Assembly: GCA_937873095.1 (NCBI GenBank)
Contig: CALMVI010000078.1
Coordinates: 1 to 47,037, forward strand
Length of the DNA stretch: 47,037 nt
Direction of reading: 5' to 3'
Source of the DNA: an uncultured Acetobacteraceae bacterium
GTDB taxonomy: Bacteria; Pseudomonadota; Alphaproteobacteria; Acetobacterales; Acetobacteraceae
Below the pieces are notes generated by a model. The model had not been told where the DNA came from. It saw only the letters and a program-made list of their open reading frames with translations, and ran no database searches. Made by a program: the position numbers and the translations under genes. Positions 35,181 through 43,661 of the stretch are shown piece after piece. The stretch's first letter is position 1; each line of letters begins with the position of its first letter.

Positions 35181-35495
35181 GTGAGTTCCAGCAGGACTGT
35201 GCGGGTCGGGTGTTTGATGCTCGCAGCCGTTCTCACGTCCATGCCGGCGGTTGAGGCGGTGGCGCAGCATCGCGGATACCGCGGCAGCTATCACGGCGGT
35301 TATGGCCGTCGTTATGATGACAGGTATCGCGGGCGCGGCGGCGGTTTTGTGGGAGGCGCGCTGCTCGGGCTTGGCGTCGGCGCCGTGATCGGCGGAACCG
35401 TCGCCAGGCCTTATTATCCGCCGCCGCCGGTCTATTACTCGCCGCCTCCGCCCGTGGTTTATGCCGCGCCGCCCGGCGCCTATTACCCGTACTGA
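35181..35495 (+). CDS. Small exported Gly/Tyr/Pro-rich protein with glycine zipper, GTG start
   Basis: A 104-aa protein beginning at GTG 35181, eight bases after GAGG. It has a signal peptide (to about AVAQ), an Arg/Gly/Tyr-rich segment, a glycine-zipper hydrophobic stretch (GGALLGLGVGAVIGGTVA) and a Pro/Tyr-rich tail ending PYY..PYY..YPY. Such proteins are common outer-surface or envelope proteins in alphaproteobacteria without known function. Confidence 0.65.
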   Translation: MSSSRTVRVGCLMLAAVLTSMPAVEAVAQHRGYRGSYHGGYGRRYDDRYRGRGGGFVGGALLGLGVGAVIGGTVARPYYPPPPVYYSPPPPVVYAAPPGAYYPY

Positions 35496-35537
35496 CCCTC
35501 AGAGGCCGCCCGCTACGGCGGCGTAAGGAGTCGATCG

Positions 35538-36020
35538 ATGACAGTGACGACCTCGGCCAGGCTTCTGGCCATCGCGACAATGGTCCTGGCAGGCCCTGGC
35601 GTGCCGGGCATGTCGGCGCGCGCCGCGCCCGGCGACCAGGCCACCGCGTCTTCGCCGGCCTTGCCGCCCGATATCGCTGCGAAGGTGCAGCAGCATAATA
35701 GGGCGTTGCACGACCAGTTGCAGATCACCCCACAGCAGCAGGCTTTATGGGACCGCTTCGCCGCCGTTACGGTCAGCAACGCCGCCGATATCGGCCAGGC
35801 GTTCAACGAGCGCGGCGCCAAACTGGACACGATGACAGCGGCGGAGAACATGCAGTCCTTCGCCCACGTGGCGCAGGTGCACGCGGCCAACATGCAGAAG
35901 GCGGCCGACACGTTCCAGGCGCTATACACCACGTTTTCCAGCCAGCAGAAGCAGGTTGCCGACGATGTGTTCCGAAACAAGCTGGCCGGCAGTCCGGTGG
36001 GACGCAAGCATGCCGGTTAG
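35538..36020 (+). CDS. Spy/CpxP-family (LTxxQ) periplasmic protein
   Basis: A 160-aa exported, helical protein. After a signal peptide (to about ARA) it has two copies of an LTxxQ-like motif: ITPQQQALWDRFA (~62-74) and YTTFSSQQKQVADDVF (~128-144). Spy and CpxP members are periplasmic chaperones or regulators of envelope stress sensors. The start follows AAGGAG. It lies 42 bases after the glycine-zipper gene, and 36 bases before the MAPEG gene, all on the same strand. Confidence 0.8.
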   Translation: MTVTTSARLLAIATMVLAGPGVPGMSARAAPGDQATASSPALPPDIAAKVQQHNRALHDQLQITPQQQALWDRFAAVTVSNAADIGQAFNERGAKLDTMTAAENMQSFAHVAQVHAANMQKAADTFQALYTTFSSQQKQVADDVFRNKLAGSPVGRKHAG

Positions 36021-36056
36021 GGCGGCACTAGCCGCCTTGATACCGGGGCGCGCGGC

Positions 36057-36443
36057 GTGACCATCGAACTCGTCATGCTGGCTTGGGCCATCGTGCTCGG
36101 CTTGGTCCATGCGATCGCCACGGGGCAGTTCACCACCGTGCAGCACGGCCTTGCCTACGGCCTGAGTCCGCGCGATCAGAAGAAGGAGCTGACCGGCGTT
36201 GGCGCCCGCGTGCAACGCGCCTTCGCCAACTACATGCAGACGTTTCCGTTCTTCGCTGCCGCGGTATTGACGGCCCATCTGGCCGCGCGCCATGGTTGGC
36301 TGACGGTGTGGGGCGCCCAGCTCTATTTCTGGGCGAGGGTAGCCTACGTTCCGCTCTATGCCGCAGGCCTGCCGGTGGTGAGGACCTTGGCGTTCCTCGT
36401 TGCAACGTCCGGCATAGCGATGATCCTGATCGCCTTGATGTAG
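36057..36443 (+). CDS. MAPEG-family membrane protein, GTG start
   Basis: A 128-aa inner-membrane protein with four helices and the MAPEG pattern: the loop with RVQRAFANYMQTFPFFAAAVL (~64-84) carrying the conserved R-x-x-N-x-x-E/Q-type arrangement, then WGAQLYFWARVAYVPLYAAG. Members include glutathione transferase-like enzymes; in bacteria the substrate is usually unknown. The GTG at 36057 lacks a strong ribosome site. Confidence 0.85.
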   Translation: MTIELVMLAWAIVLGLVHAIATGQFTTVQHGLAYGLSPRDQKKELTGVGARVQRAFANYMQTFPFFAAAVLTAHLAARHGWLTVWGAQLYFWARVAYVPLYAAGLPVVRTLAFLVATSGIAMILIALM

Positions 36444-36532
36444 TCCGCCGCATGCCTTGGCATGCCAGCATACGCGCGCGATTGCCGCCTGATCCGCCGC
36501 CGGCCTAGCCTCACCGGGCGGGACGTGAGATC

Positions 36533-36910
36533 TTGCGGGTGACCATCGTCTGCCACACCCTGTTTGTCCTGGACTGGCGATGTCTGAAGGCGACATGCTG
36601 GTCGCCGAAACCGGCCAGCTCAGTTGGATGAGCGGCGGCATCGAATAGGCGGCGAGGTGGTGGAGCATGATGGCCTAGGGCGGGGTGCTGCGCGTGCATC
36701 CAGGCCATGTCGGCATGTTCGAGGGGCGCGTGCGGTTCGGCATCACCAGGCCACGCGGCGTATGCAACATTTTCTCCGGCGTCGAGGGCCTATTCGTCGC
36801 CGAGTTGACCGGCCCAGTCGCGTTTGGCTGCAGACGCTGACGGAGCCGGATCTCGCGCACGTCTTGACGCCCTACCTGTCGCGCGAGAACGGTTCAGTGG
36901 AGCAGGGGAC
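36533..36910 (+). pseudogene. Degraded AIM24/DUF124-family gene
   Basis: Translation in more than one frame gives family-typical pieces in the right order: TIVCHTLFVLDW, SEGDMLVAETGQLSWMSGGIE, then GGVLRVHPGHVGMFEGRVRFGIT, FSGVEGLFVAELTGP, and in another frame RVWLQTLTEPDLAHVLTPYL. The reading frame is broken by a shift near 36577, in-frame stops at 36646 and 36676 where the middle of the domain is missing, and a single-base loss near 36816. The intact protein would be about 220-250 residues. This is a clear decayed gene, not a sequencing slip, because there are at least three lesions. Confidence 0.75.
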
Positions 36911-36989
36911 GCAGCTGGGCGTGGCTGGGGCTGTGTCGAGAAGTCTTTTCCAACCGACTGATGCGCCGTTCGGTCTCGCCTTGCTTTCG

Positions 36990-37025
36990 CCCGCGTTGCG
37001 GACGCGCGCGCGTCCGCAACGCGGG
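36990..37025. terminator. Perfect 36-bp palindrome between pseudogene and SDR gene
   Basis: The sequence equals its own reverse complement over 36 bases (arms of about 17 bp around CG). It starts six bases beyond the stop of the minus-strand SDR gene and lies between two convergent, damaged genes. It could act as a bidirectional terminator or be a repeat element; there is no T-run. Confidence 0.45.
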
Positions 37026-37030
37026 CGAAC

Positions 37031-37797
37031 TCAGAGGCGCATGCCGCCGGAGGCTTCGATCCTTTGCCCGTTCATCCAGCGGTTCTCCGCCGCAACGAGA
37101 GCGGCCGCGATCGGACCGATGTCGGAGATGCGGCCGGCACGGCCGAGTGCGGTGTTGGCCGAAACCATGCGGTTGACCTCCGGATTGTCGCGCACCATGC
37201 CGCCGCTGAAATCCGTCTCGATTGCCCCTGGCGCCAGCGTGTTGGCGGTGATGCCGCGCGACCCGAGTTCGGCGGCCAGGTAACGGGTGAACACCTCTAT
37301 CCCGCCCTTCATCATGGCGTAGGCGGACGAGCCCGGAAACGAGAAGCGTGCAAGTCCGCTCGAGACGTTCAGGATGCGCCCACCGTCGGCCAGCAGCGGC
37401 AACAGGCGTTGCGTGAGGAAAAACGGTCCCTTGAGATGCACGTTCATCACCTCGTCGAACTCGGCCTCCGTGGTCCCGGCGATCGAGTTGTGCAGGCTGG
37501 TGCCGGCATTGTTCACCAGCACATCGAATTTTGTGCGGCCCCAAATGCGTTCGAGCGTCTCGGCCAAGCGTGCGGCGAACTCAGGAACGTGGCATTGGCG
37601 CCAACGTCGAGCTGAAGCGCCGCGGCACGTCGGCCGGCCGCCTCAACGGTGCGAATGACAGCCTCCGCCTCGTCCTGGCGCGACCGCCAGGTGATCACGA
37701 CGTCCGTGCCCGCCCGCGCGAGGTGCTCGGCCATGCTGCGACCGAGGCCGCGGCTTCCGCCAGTGATCAGGGCGATGGTCTGTGTCGTCTGGCTCAT
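37031..37797 (-). pseudogene. Short-chain dehydrogenase/reductase, single frameshift
   Basis: The gene begins at 37797 (GGAG at eight bases) with the NAD(P)-binding motif TGGSRGLGRSMAEHLA. It continues in one frame to LQLDVGANATF (~37587), after which the second frame carries FAARLAETLERIWGRTKFDVLVNNAGTS, NVSSG, the catalytic YAMMK, GITANTLAPGAIETDF and GGMRL. One base, probably a C in TTCC(C)TG near 37585, is missing. Without it the protein would be a normal ~255-aa SDR. The gene is divergent from a LysR regulator. It could be a true mutation or a sequencing error. Confidence 0.8.
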
Positions 37798-37899
37798 AAG
37801 GAGTGCTCCGTTGCGTGCGACGGGACTTGGCCGTTCTGCGCTTGCCGGACAATCGTCTCACCCTTGCCATCACCGTTCCATCCAGGCGAACAATCGCCG

Positions 37900-38790
37900 A
37901 TGGATCGGCTGTGCGCGATGCGTCTTTTCGTGCGGGTGGTGGAGCGGCGCAGCTTTCGTGCTGCCGCCTCCGACCTCGGCATGCCCCGGTCGAGCGCCAC
38001 CGCCGGCATCAAGGCGCTGGAGGCAGCCCTCGGCACAACGCTGCTGCGCCGCTCCACACGCCATGTCGGGCCGACTGAGGAGGGGGAAGGCTACTACCGC
38101 CATTGTGTCGCCGTGCTCGGCGAAATGGACGCGGTCGAGACGGCGTTGCGGGGCCGTGTGCCCACGGGCACCTTGCGGGTCGACACCAGCGCGCAGTTCG
38201 CCCGCACCTGGCTGCTGCCCGCTCTTCCCGATTTCCTCTCCAGGCATTCCGGGCTGCGTTTCCACCTCAGCGAGGGCGACCGCTTGGTAAACCTCGTCGG
38301 CGAGGGTGTCGACTGCGTGATCCGTGGCGGAGAGACGACGGAAGGCGATCTGATGGTGCGCCGCCTGGGTGCGCTGCCGGAGATCACGTGCGCAAGCCGC
38401 ACCTATCTCGCGCGGCACGGCGAACCGCGCTCGCCAGACGATCTGGAAGGGCACGAGATGGTCGGCTTTGTCTCCTCGCGAACCGGAGCGGTGCTGCCGC
38501 TGGAGTTCACCATCGAAGGGCAGACGCGCGAATACACCCTGCCTGTGCGGGTGAGCGCCACCGGTGCGGACAGCTGTGCCACCCTCGCGCAACTGGGCTT
38601 TGGACTGGTGCAGCTGCCGCGCATCCGCTTTGCCGACGCCTTGCAGTCGGGAGCGATGGTCGAAGTGCTGCGCCCGTATCGGCCGCCGCCGCTGCCGATC
38701 TCGCTGCTGTACCCGCGCCGCCTCGTGCCGGCGCGGCTTCGCGTGTTCATCGACTGGCTTGAAGAAGCGCTCGTTCCTGCAATGGTATGA
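37900..38790 (+). CDS. LysR-family transcriptional regulator
   Basis: A 296-aa LysR-type regulator. The winged helix-turn-helix covers ~1-60 (MRLFVRVVERRSFRAAASDLGMPRSSATAGIKALEAALGTTLLRRSTR-type pattern), followed by the inducer-binding fold (TGTLRVDTSAQFARTWLLPALPDF, then VIRGGE and a second Rossmann-like lobe). It is transcribed away from the SDR gene with 102 bases between the starts, the common arrangement in which such regulators control the divergent gene. The inducer is unknown. Confidence 0.93.
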   Translation: MDRLCAMRLFVRVVERRSFRAAASDLGMPRSSATAGIKALEAALGTTLLRRSTRHVGPTEEGEGYYRHCVAVLGEMDAVETALRGRVPTGTLRVDTSAQFARTWLLPALPDFLSRHSGLRFHLSEGDRLVNLVGEGVDCVIRGGETTEGDLMVRRLGALPEITCASRTYLARHGEPRSPDDLEGHEMVGFVSSRTGAVLPLEFTIEGQTREYTLPVRVSATGADSCATLAQLGFGLVQLPRIRFADALQSGAMVEVLRPYRPPPLPISLLYPRRLVPARLRVFIDWLEEALVPAMV

Positions 38791-39008
38791 TCGTGGCCGG
38801 GGCGGCTGGTCCGGCTGCAGGTCCGCAAGGGCGTCCTTTGGCGGTGGACGGTCGCATCCGGACACTGAAGACAAGGCGCCTTCCCTTGATCTAGCACTCC
38901 TGGCTAAGGTCCTCAGCGGTTCGCACCGCGACGGTTCGACGCGCGTCTCGCCCACGACACGTTTGCGGCCGCCGCTGTCGAAGCCAGACCTTACTTACGG
39001 ACGAATCG

Positions 39009-41555
39009 ATGCGAAAATTGCGGGACCTGCTCGGCCCAAACCCTCTGCTGAGCGTGTGCATGGTGGTGACGACTGTGCTCGCCATACTCACGGCACTCAA
39101 GGTGACCCCGTCAGTTCCGCCGTCCCTGGGCTACCTCCTGCTCGGCCTGCTTGTCGCTTCCGCCAATGTGTATTGGGGCTCGACGGTCGTTCGACTGTGG
39201 CCGCGCGTCGTCGGTGGCGCCGGCGGCTATTGGCAACTCCGGCCGCGTTCGAAGCTGCGTCTTGCGAATGGCGTACCAAAGGGGATCCCTGCGCTTGATG
39301 AGCTGAACCGGATGACCGGTCTGGATCTGGTCAAGACCGAAGTGACCACGCTGATCCAGCGATTGCAGGTCGAGTTGGCGCGGCAGGAAAGAGGTGCGCG
39401 AACGACGCCGATCTCCCTGCACATGGTGTTCACGGGATCGCCCGGCACCGGAAAGACGGCGGTTGCGAGGCTGTATGGCGCCGTGCTGCGTGATCTCGGC
39501 GTGCTGGAGAAGGGTCACCTGATCGAAACGGACCGTGCAGGGCTTGTCGCCGGCTACATCGGCCAGACAGCCCTGAAGACGAAGAAGGTCATAGCAGACG
39601 CCCTCGATGGCGTACTATTCATAGACGAGGCCTATTCCCTGATCGACAAGGGCGGCACCGGGCAGGATTTCGGGCGGGAAGCAATCGACACGCTGTTGAA
39701 GGAGATGGAGGACAAGCGGGATAGGCTGGTCGTCATCGTCGCGGGCTATCCGGATCCGATGCGCCAGTTCGTGGCAAGCAATCCCGGCTTGCCTTCGCGT
39801 TTCACCAAGACGCTGTCGTTCGACAACTACGAAGCAGCCGAACTGGTGGAGATCACCCGGTCGATGGCGCAACGCGACGGTTTTCGCCTGTCCCACGAAG
39901 CCGACACGATCCTGCGAAACTACTTCGAGCGGGCCAGGACATCGGCAAGCTTCGCCAACGCCCGCACCGCGCGAACGGTTCTCGAGCGCGCTCGCGAGGC
40001 GCAGGCCGTGCGGGTGGCGCCGCTGATCGCCAGCGATGGCGACCTCAACGCGTTGACCGTGTCCGACATCCAAGCGGCAATCACGACGAGAGCCGCCGCG
40101 ATCGGCCAGGGCACCAGCGCGGTGGACGAATTACGGGCAATGATCGGCCTGGACTCGGTCAAAGCCGAGATCGGAACGCTGGTCTCCCGGCTGAAAGTTG
40201 AAGCCGCGCGGCGGGAGCGTGGACTGCCAGTGGCACCCGTCTCCCTTCACATGGTTTTCGCCGGACCGCCAGGCACCGGCAAGACCGTGGTGGCGCGGCT
40301 TTACGGCGCCATCCTGCGCGATCTCGGCGTGTTGGAGAAGGGCCATGTCATCGAAACGGACCGTGCGGGGCTCGTCGCCGGGTATGTCGGGCAGACGGCG
40401 CTCAAGACACGGGAGAAGATAGCTGACGCACTGGACGGGGTTTTGTTCATCGACGAAGCCTACACGCTCACCGGGCAGGGAGACGCGGGTGACACCTTCG
40501 GCCGGGAAGCCGTCGATACCCTGCTGAAGGAGATGGAGGACAAGAGGGATCGGCTGGTTGTCATCGTCGCGGGCTATCCGGATCCGATGCGCAAGTTCCT
40601 GGCCAGCAATCCGGGTCTGCCCTCGCGTTTCACCAAGTCCGTGCCCTTCAACAACTACGAGGTGGACGACCTCGTCGCCATCACCGGCACAATCGCGCAG
40701 CGTGACGGGATGCGCGTGTCCCTGGATGCCGATCAGACCCTGAGACGCTTCTTCGAGCGAGCCCGCATGATGCCGGACTTTGCAAACGCCCGCACCGCGC
40801 GAACGCTTGTCGAGCGCGCGCGAGAGGCGCAGGCGGCGCGGATCGCGCCGCTCATGGAGACTGCTCACGTGAGCCTGGACGAGTTGACCCTGACCGACAT
40901 CGAAACGGCTGCTCACGCAAGCATGGATGCACCGGCAGAACAGAACTCCACAAGCATCGGCACAGGGTTCTTCGTTCACGCCGACGGCTACGTCGTGACG
41001 AACGCGCACGTCATCGCCGGTCATGAGAGTCCAAAAGTCGTCTGCGGCTCCGGCGAGCCGGTCGAGGCGCTGGTCGCCGCGCGGGACGAAAAAAACGACC
41101 TGGCCCTGCTGAAGGTCGCGCTCGCTCACGATCATGTCGCAAGGCTGCGCACGGGCGTGAAAGTCGGCGAGGAACTGGCGGCTTTCGGCTACCCGCTCTT
41201 CGGCAGGCTTTCAGCCGCCGGCAACTTCACTTTGGGAAACGTGTCGGCCCTGGCGGGAATGCAAAATGACAGCAGACATATCCAGATCACCGCGCCGATA
41301 CAGCCGGGCAATAGCGGCGGTCCGGTCGTGGACCGTGCGGGCAACCTGATCGGAGTCGCCGTCTCGGGTCTGGGCGCGCACGAAAAAGGCGCGGCACAGA
41401 ATGTCGGTTTCGCCATCAACATCAACACGCTGACGGCGTTCCTCGAGGCACACGGCGTGTCCTATTTGGCCGAAACGAGCGAAGACCCGCTTCGAAACGT
41501 GGAGCTTGCGGACAAGGCGCGGGCGATGTCCGTGTTGATCATCTGCGAGACCTGA
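39009..41555 (+). CDS. Membrane-anchored double CbxX/CfxQ AAA+ ATPase fused to a trypsin/HtrA-type protease
   Basis: An 848-aa protein. Two hydrophobic segments (~12-30 and ~39-56) would anchor it with both ends on one side. AAA+ module 1 spans ~96-360 with Walker A GSPGTGKT (143-150), Walker B VLFIDEA (202-208) and an arginine in PSRF (R264). Module 2 spans ~373-635 with GPPGTGKT (419-426), VLFIDEA (478-484) and R540. Both are of the CbxX/CfxQ/SpoVK/EccA type. A serine protease domain follows (~645-815) with a complete triad: H667 (TNAHVIAG), D697 (EKNDLALL), S769 (GNSGGPVV). If the ATPases face the cytoplasm, so does the protease. Two small anchored proteins are encoded directly downstream. 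The role is unknown; an ATP-driven protease or conflict system is inferred. Confidence 0.88.
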   Translation: MRKLRDLLGPNPLLSVCMVVTTVLAILTALKVTPSVPPSLGYLLLGLLVASANVYWGSTVVRLWPRVVGGAGGYWQLRPRSKLRLANGVPKGIPALDELNRMTGLDLVKTEVTTLIQRLQVELARQERGARTTPISLHMVFTGSPGTGKTAVARLYGAVLRDLGVLEKGHLIETDRAGLVAGYIGQTALKTKKVIADALDGVLFIDEAYSLIDKGGTGQDFGREAIDTLLKEMEDKRDRLVVIVAGYPDPMRQFVASNPGLPSRFTKTLSFDNYEAAELVEITRSMAQRDGFRLSHEADTILRNYFERARTSASFANARTARTVLERAREAQAVRVAPLIASDGDLNALTVSDIQAAITTRAAAIGQGTSAVDELRAMIGLDSVKAEIGTLVSRLKVEAARRERGLPVAPVSLHMVFAGPPGTGKTVVARLYGAILRDLGVLEKGHVIETDRAGLVAGYVGQTALKTREKIADALDGVLFIDEAYTLTGQGDAGDTFGREAVDTLLKEMEDKRDRLVVIVAGYPDPMRKFLASNPGLPSRFTKSVPFNNYEVDDLVAITGTIAQRDGMRVSLDADQTLRRFFERARMMPDFANARTARTLVERAREAQAARIAPLMETAHVSLDELTLTDIETAAHASMDAPAEQNSTSIGTGFFVHADGYVVTNAHVIAGHESPKVVCGSGEPVEALVAARDEKNDLALLKVALAHDHVARLRTGVKVGEELAAFGYPLFGRLSAAGNFTLGNVSALAGMQNDSRHIQITAPIQPGNSGGPVVDRAGNLIGVAVSGLGAHEKGAAQNVGFAININTLTAFLEAHGVSYLAETSEDPLRNVELADKARAMSVLIICET

Positions 41556-41656
41556 TCCGACACGGCAACGGCTTGCTCTCTGCAGAACGGTATGGAGTGC
41601 GTCCGCGAACCGTTATAGTCTCCTGTAACCAAGTGGGTGTTCGGACCGTCAGGACG

Positions 41657-42238
41657 ATGTCGGGAGACGAGAAGGCGCACGCGTTCCAACCGCAGACGGC
41701 CCGCGCGCCTGCCGGCTTGCCCGGCGGCTGGGCCGCGGTACTTATTGCTATAATATCGGCGTTGATCGCCGGTGTGGCGGCACGGCCCAAGGTTGAAGGA
41801 CCAGGCGGCGTCGTTCCGTCGGACGTCAGCAGGCTGTCTGAAGTGGCACCGGACGAGATCGGGGCCGCCCTGCAGACTTTGGATGCGTCGCCTGAACAGA
41901 TCGCGCAGTTCCTTGCCCGGCAACCCTGCCGGCGCAAGCTCGCCTGGGTCGTCCTCGGCCACCTGCCGAACCGGCCGGCCGGCCGGATCAGGCTGCAGTC
42001 GGGCAAATACATCTCGCCGGCTTTCGACCTGACGGATGTGCCGGTCCGAGTGGCGTTGCCGTATCCCGCGCCATATCCAGCCGGCCAAGGCACGATCGCG
42101 GTTGTTGGCGCCTCCTCGGATGCCAGCGTAGCGCTGACGCCGCCTTGGCAAGTGGCGGGCCACCAAGGATTGCAGTCGCGAGAGGTGACGTGGACCCCTG
42201 TTGACGGCTGTCTGGCCGCGAACCGGACGGCGGATTGA
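41657..42238 (+). CDS. Unknown membrane-anchored protein, first partner of the AAA-protease gene
   Basis: A 193-aa protein. A short polar N-terminus is followed by one membrane helix (~24-42), a segment with SDVSRLSEVAPDEIGAALQTL that looks helical, and a beta-rich remainder with two cysteines (C91 and C185) that could form a disulfide if it faces the periplasm. ATG 41657 is close behind AGGA; an upstream in-frame TTG (41573) would add 28 residues. No family is recognised. It begins 101 bases after the AAA-protease gene, and its stop shares a base with the next start. Confidence 0.65.
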   Translation: MSGDEKAHAFQPQTARAPAGLPGGWAAVLIAIISALIAGVAARPKVEGPGGVVPSDVSRLSEVAPDEIGAALQTLDASPEQIAQFLARQPCRRKLAWVVLGHLPNRPAGRIRLQSGKYISPAFDLTDVPVRVALPYPAPYPAGQGTIAVVGASSDASVALTPPWQVAGHQGLQSREVTWTPVDGCLAANRTAD

Positions 42239-43026
42239 TGCGGCGTCTCGCAACCAAGCTCGCCTTCGTGCACCGCACCCTTTGGCAACGCGACCACATC
42301 TATCGATGGGCCGTCTTGCTCGGGCCGCCCCCAGTCATCGGCGTCGCCATCGCCGCGCTGTGTCTCGCGGTGATCCCCACGATCTGGACTGGCACATCGA
42401 CTCCGACCGGCGGCGCGCCGTGGGCCCACTGGACCAGGCCGTTTGCGCGGCAGACACAGCCGTTCGTCGAGTCCACTCTGCCGTTTCCCGCACGCGACGC
42501 GAGCGGCCGCTACAGAGGGTTGCAGACGGGCTGGCGGGGCCAGGTGCATTCGATCTCAATCGATGCGACGCGGGACGTCAACGTCAACGGGTTGGTGCTG
42601 GCCAGCTTCACCTTGGATCAGACCGACATTCCGATGCAGCGCACCGTGGATGCCGGGCCGGCGGCGGGACTTTTTGTTGCCGCTGCGCAGAGCTTCTTCG
42701 TCGCCCAGATACCAGGCCTGTATGCGTTTTCTGCCAGGCTCTCCCGAGCCGGGACGCAATCGGCCGACTGTCTCGTACGACTGGGTTCATTTGGGCACCC
42801 GATGATACGCAACATCAACCTCAACACGGAGAGCCACGCCGTGCTGACCTACCCGACAACGCAGTTTCGGCTCGCACCCGGGTTGTTCAGGGTGGGCGTG
42901 GGTGTCGGGTGCTGGCGAGGCGACCGCGTCCTGGGGGCTGGCAGCCTGACCCTGATGGTTCGCACGCCCGGAGAGGCGGCCATGCGGCCTGCTACCGCGT
43001 GGGAGCTGATGAGGCCAGCGTCGTGA
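42238..43026 (+). CDS. Unknown membrane-anchored beta-rich protein, second partner
   Basis: A 262-aa protein with one helix (~24-48) and a long, mostly beta domain after it. The strand FVAQIPGLYAFSARLSR (~154-170) faintly recalls PA14-like or carbohydrate-binding sandwiches, and two cysteines (C178, C225) lie in the domain. The ATG overlaps the previous stop (TGATG), so the two proteins are coupled and probably work together. The assignment to a fold is tentative. It is the last gene before the prophage-like segment. Confidence 0.65.
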   Translation: MRRLATKLAFVHRTLWQRDHIYRWAVLLGPPPVIGVAIAALCLAVIPTIWTGTSTPTGGAPWAHWTRPFARQTQPFVESTLPFPARDASGRYRGLQTGWRGQVHSISIDATRDVNVNGLVLASFTLDQTDIPMQRTVDAGPAAGLFVAAAQSFFVAQIPGLYAFSARLSRAGTQSADCLVRLGSFGHPMIRNINLNTESHAVLTYPTTQFRLAPGLFRVGVGVGCWRGDRVLGAGSLTLMVRTPGEAAMRPATAWELMRPAS

Positions 43027-43216
43027 TGGTCAAGCATGAGCGTCGGACCAAATACACTATTATGGTTCAAGCGTCGAGCATTGGTTCGGCGTCCACGCTA
43101 TGCCGAGCGGGTCATCCTGAAAAACGGCAGACGAGGGGATCATGCGTGGTGCGTTGGCCGATGAGGTGAGCTATGCCATCCAAGCTACCTGACGCGAAGC
43201 GTTACCAGCCGTTCTT
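43027..43216. other. Junction between host genes and prophage-like segment
   Basis: About 190 bases with no convincing gene. A 42-codon frame at about 43035 lacks a ribosome site and resembles nothing known. Base composition falls from here rightwards. An attachment site could be here, but its partner repeat would lie outside the window, and no tRNA gene is visible. Confidence 0.4.
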
Positions 43217-43639
43217 CTAATGCCGTTCAAAAATGTTCTCTATCAGCCAGCGGTAAAGCGGTTCCGCCAGCCATAACGCCGCACTGCCGAATACCCCAGT
43301 GGCAAATAGGAGGCCGGCGGCACGAGCCTTCAGAGCTGCAATATCATCAATAGGCCGCTGCAACGCTCCAACGGATGTTGCCAAGTCTTGGACGCAGCGA
43401 TCCTCGCTCGCACTGCGTATACGCAAACTCTCGATATCGTGGTGAGCGAGCCAAAATAGTCGGTCAAACTTTTCTTCCATCTGGCGGTGCTCATGTCTGA
43501 GTATGGTCAAGTCAGATCTCACCAGGTCATAAAGCTGGTCTGCTTGAGCCTGCCGCAAGTCTACTATCCCGTGCAAACCACGAACTTCGCTCAGCACTTC
43601 ACCCATTTGCTGAAATAGAAGGTTGACATCATCCTTCAT
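43217..43639 (-). CDS. Phage coiled-coil/transmembrane protein (DUF1515-like)
   Basis: A 140-aa protein with a long charged helical region (~1-100, including RSDLTILRHEHRQMEEKFDRLFWL) and one C-terminal hydrophobic helix (~107-127). The layout, like the DUF1515-type proteins found near tail genes of alphaproteobacterial prophages, suggests a membrane-associated phage product, possibly holin- or spanin-related; this is inference. It starts 22 bases after the tail spike gene and is the last gene of the prophage on this side. Confidence 0.6.
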   Translation of the reverse strand: MKDDVNLLFQQMGEVLSEVRGLHGIVDLRQAQADQLYDLVRSDLTILRHEHRQMEEKFDRLFWLAHHDIESLRIRSASEDRCVQDLATSVGALQRPIDDIAALKARAAGLLFATGVFGSAALWLAEPLYRWLIENIFERH

Positions 43640-43661
43640 CTTGGAACACCCCCGCTGACAT

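Noticed and set aside
39009-41555. Simple annotation as a sporulation protein SpoVK
   Set aside because: The CbxX/CfxQ modules do resemble SpoVK, but the organism type does not sporulate and the C-terminal protease makes that name misleading.
43035-43163. 42-codon frame in the host/prophage junction
   Set aside because: No ribosome site, no recognisable pattern, and it straddles the composition change.
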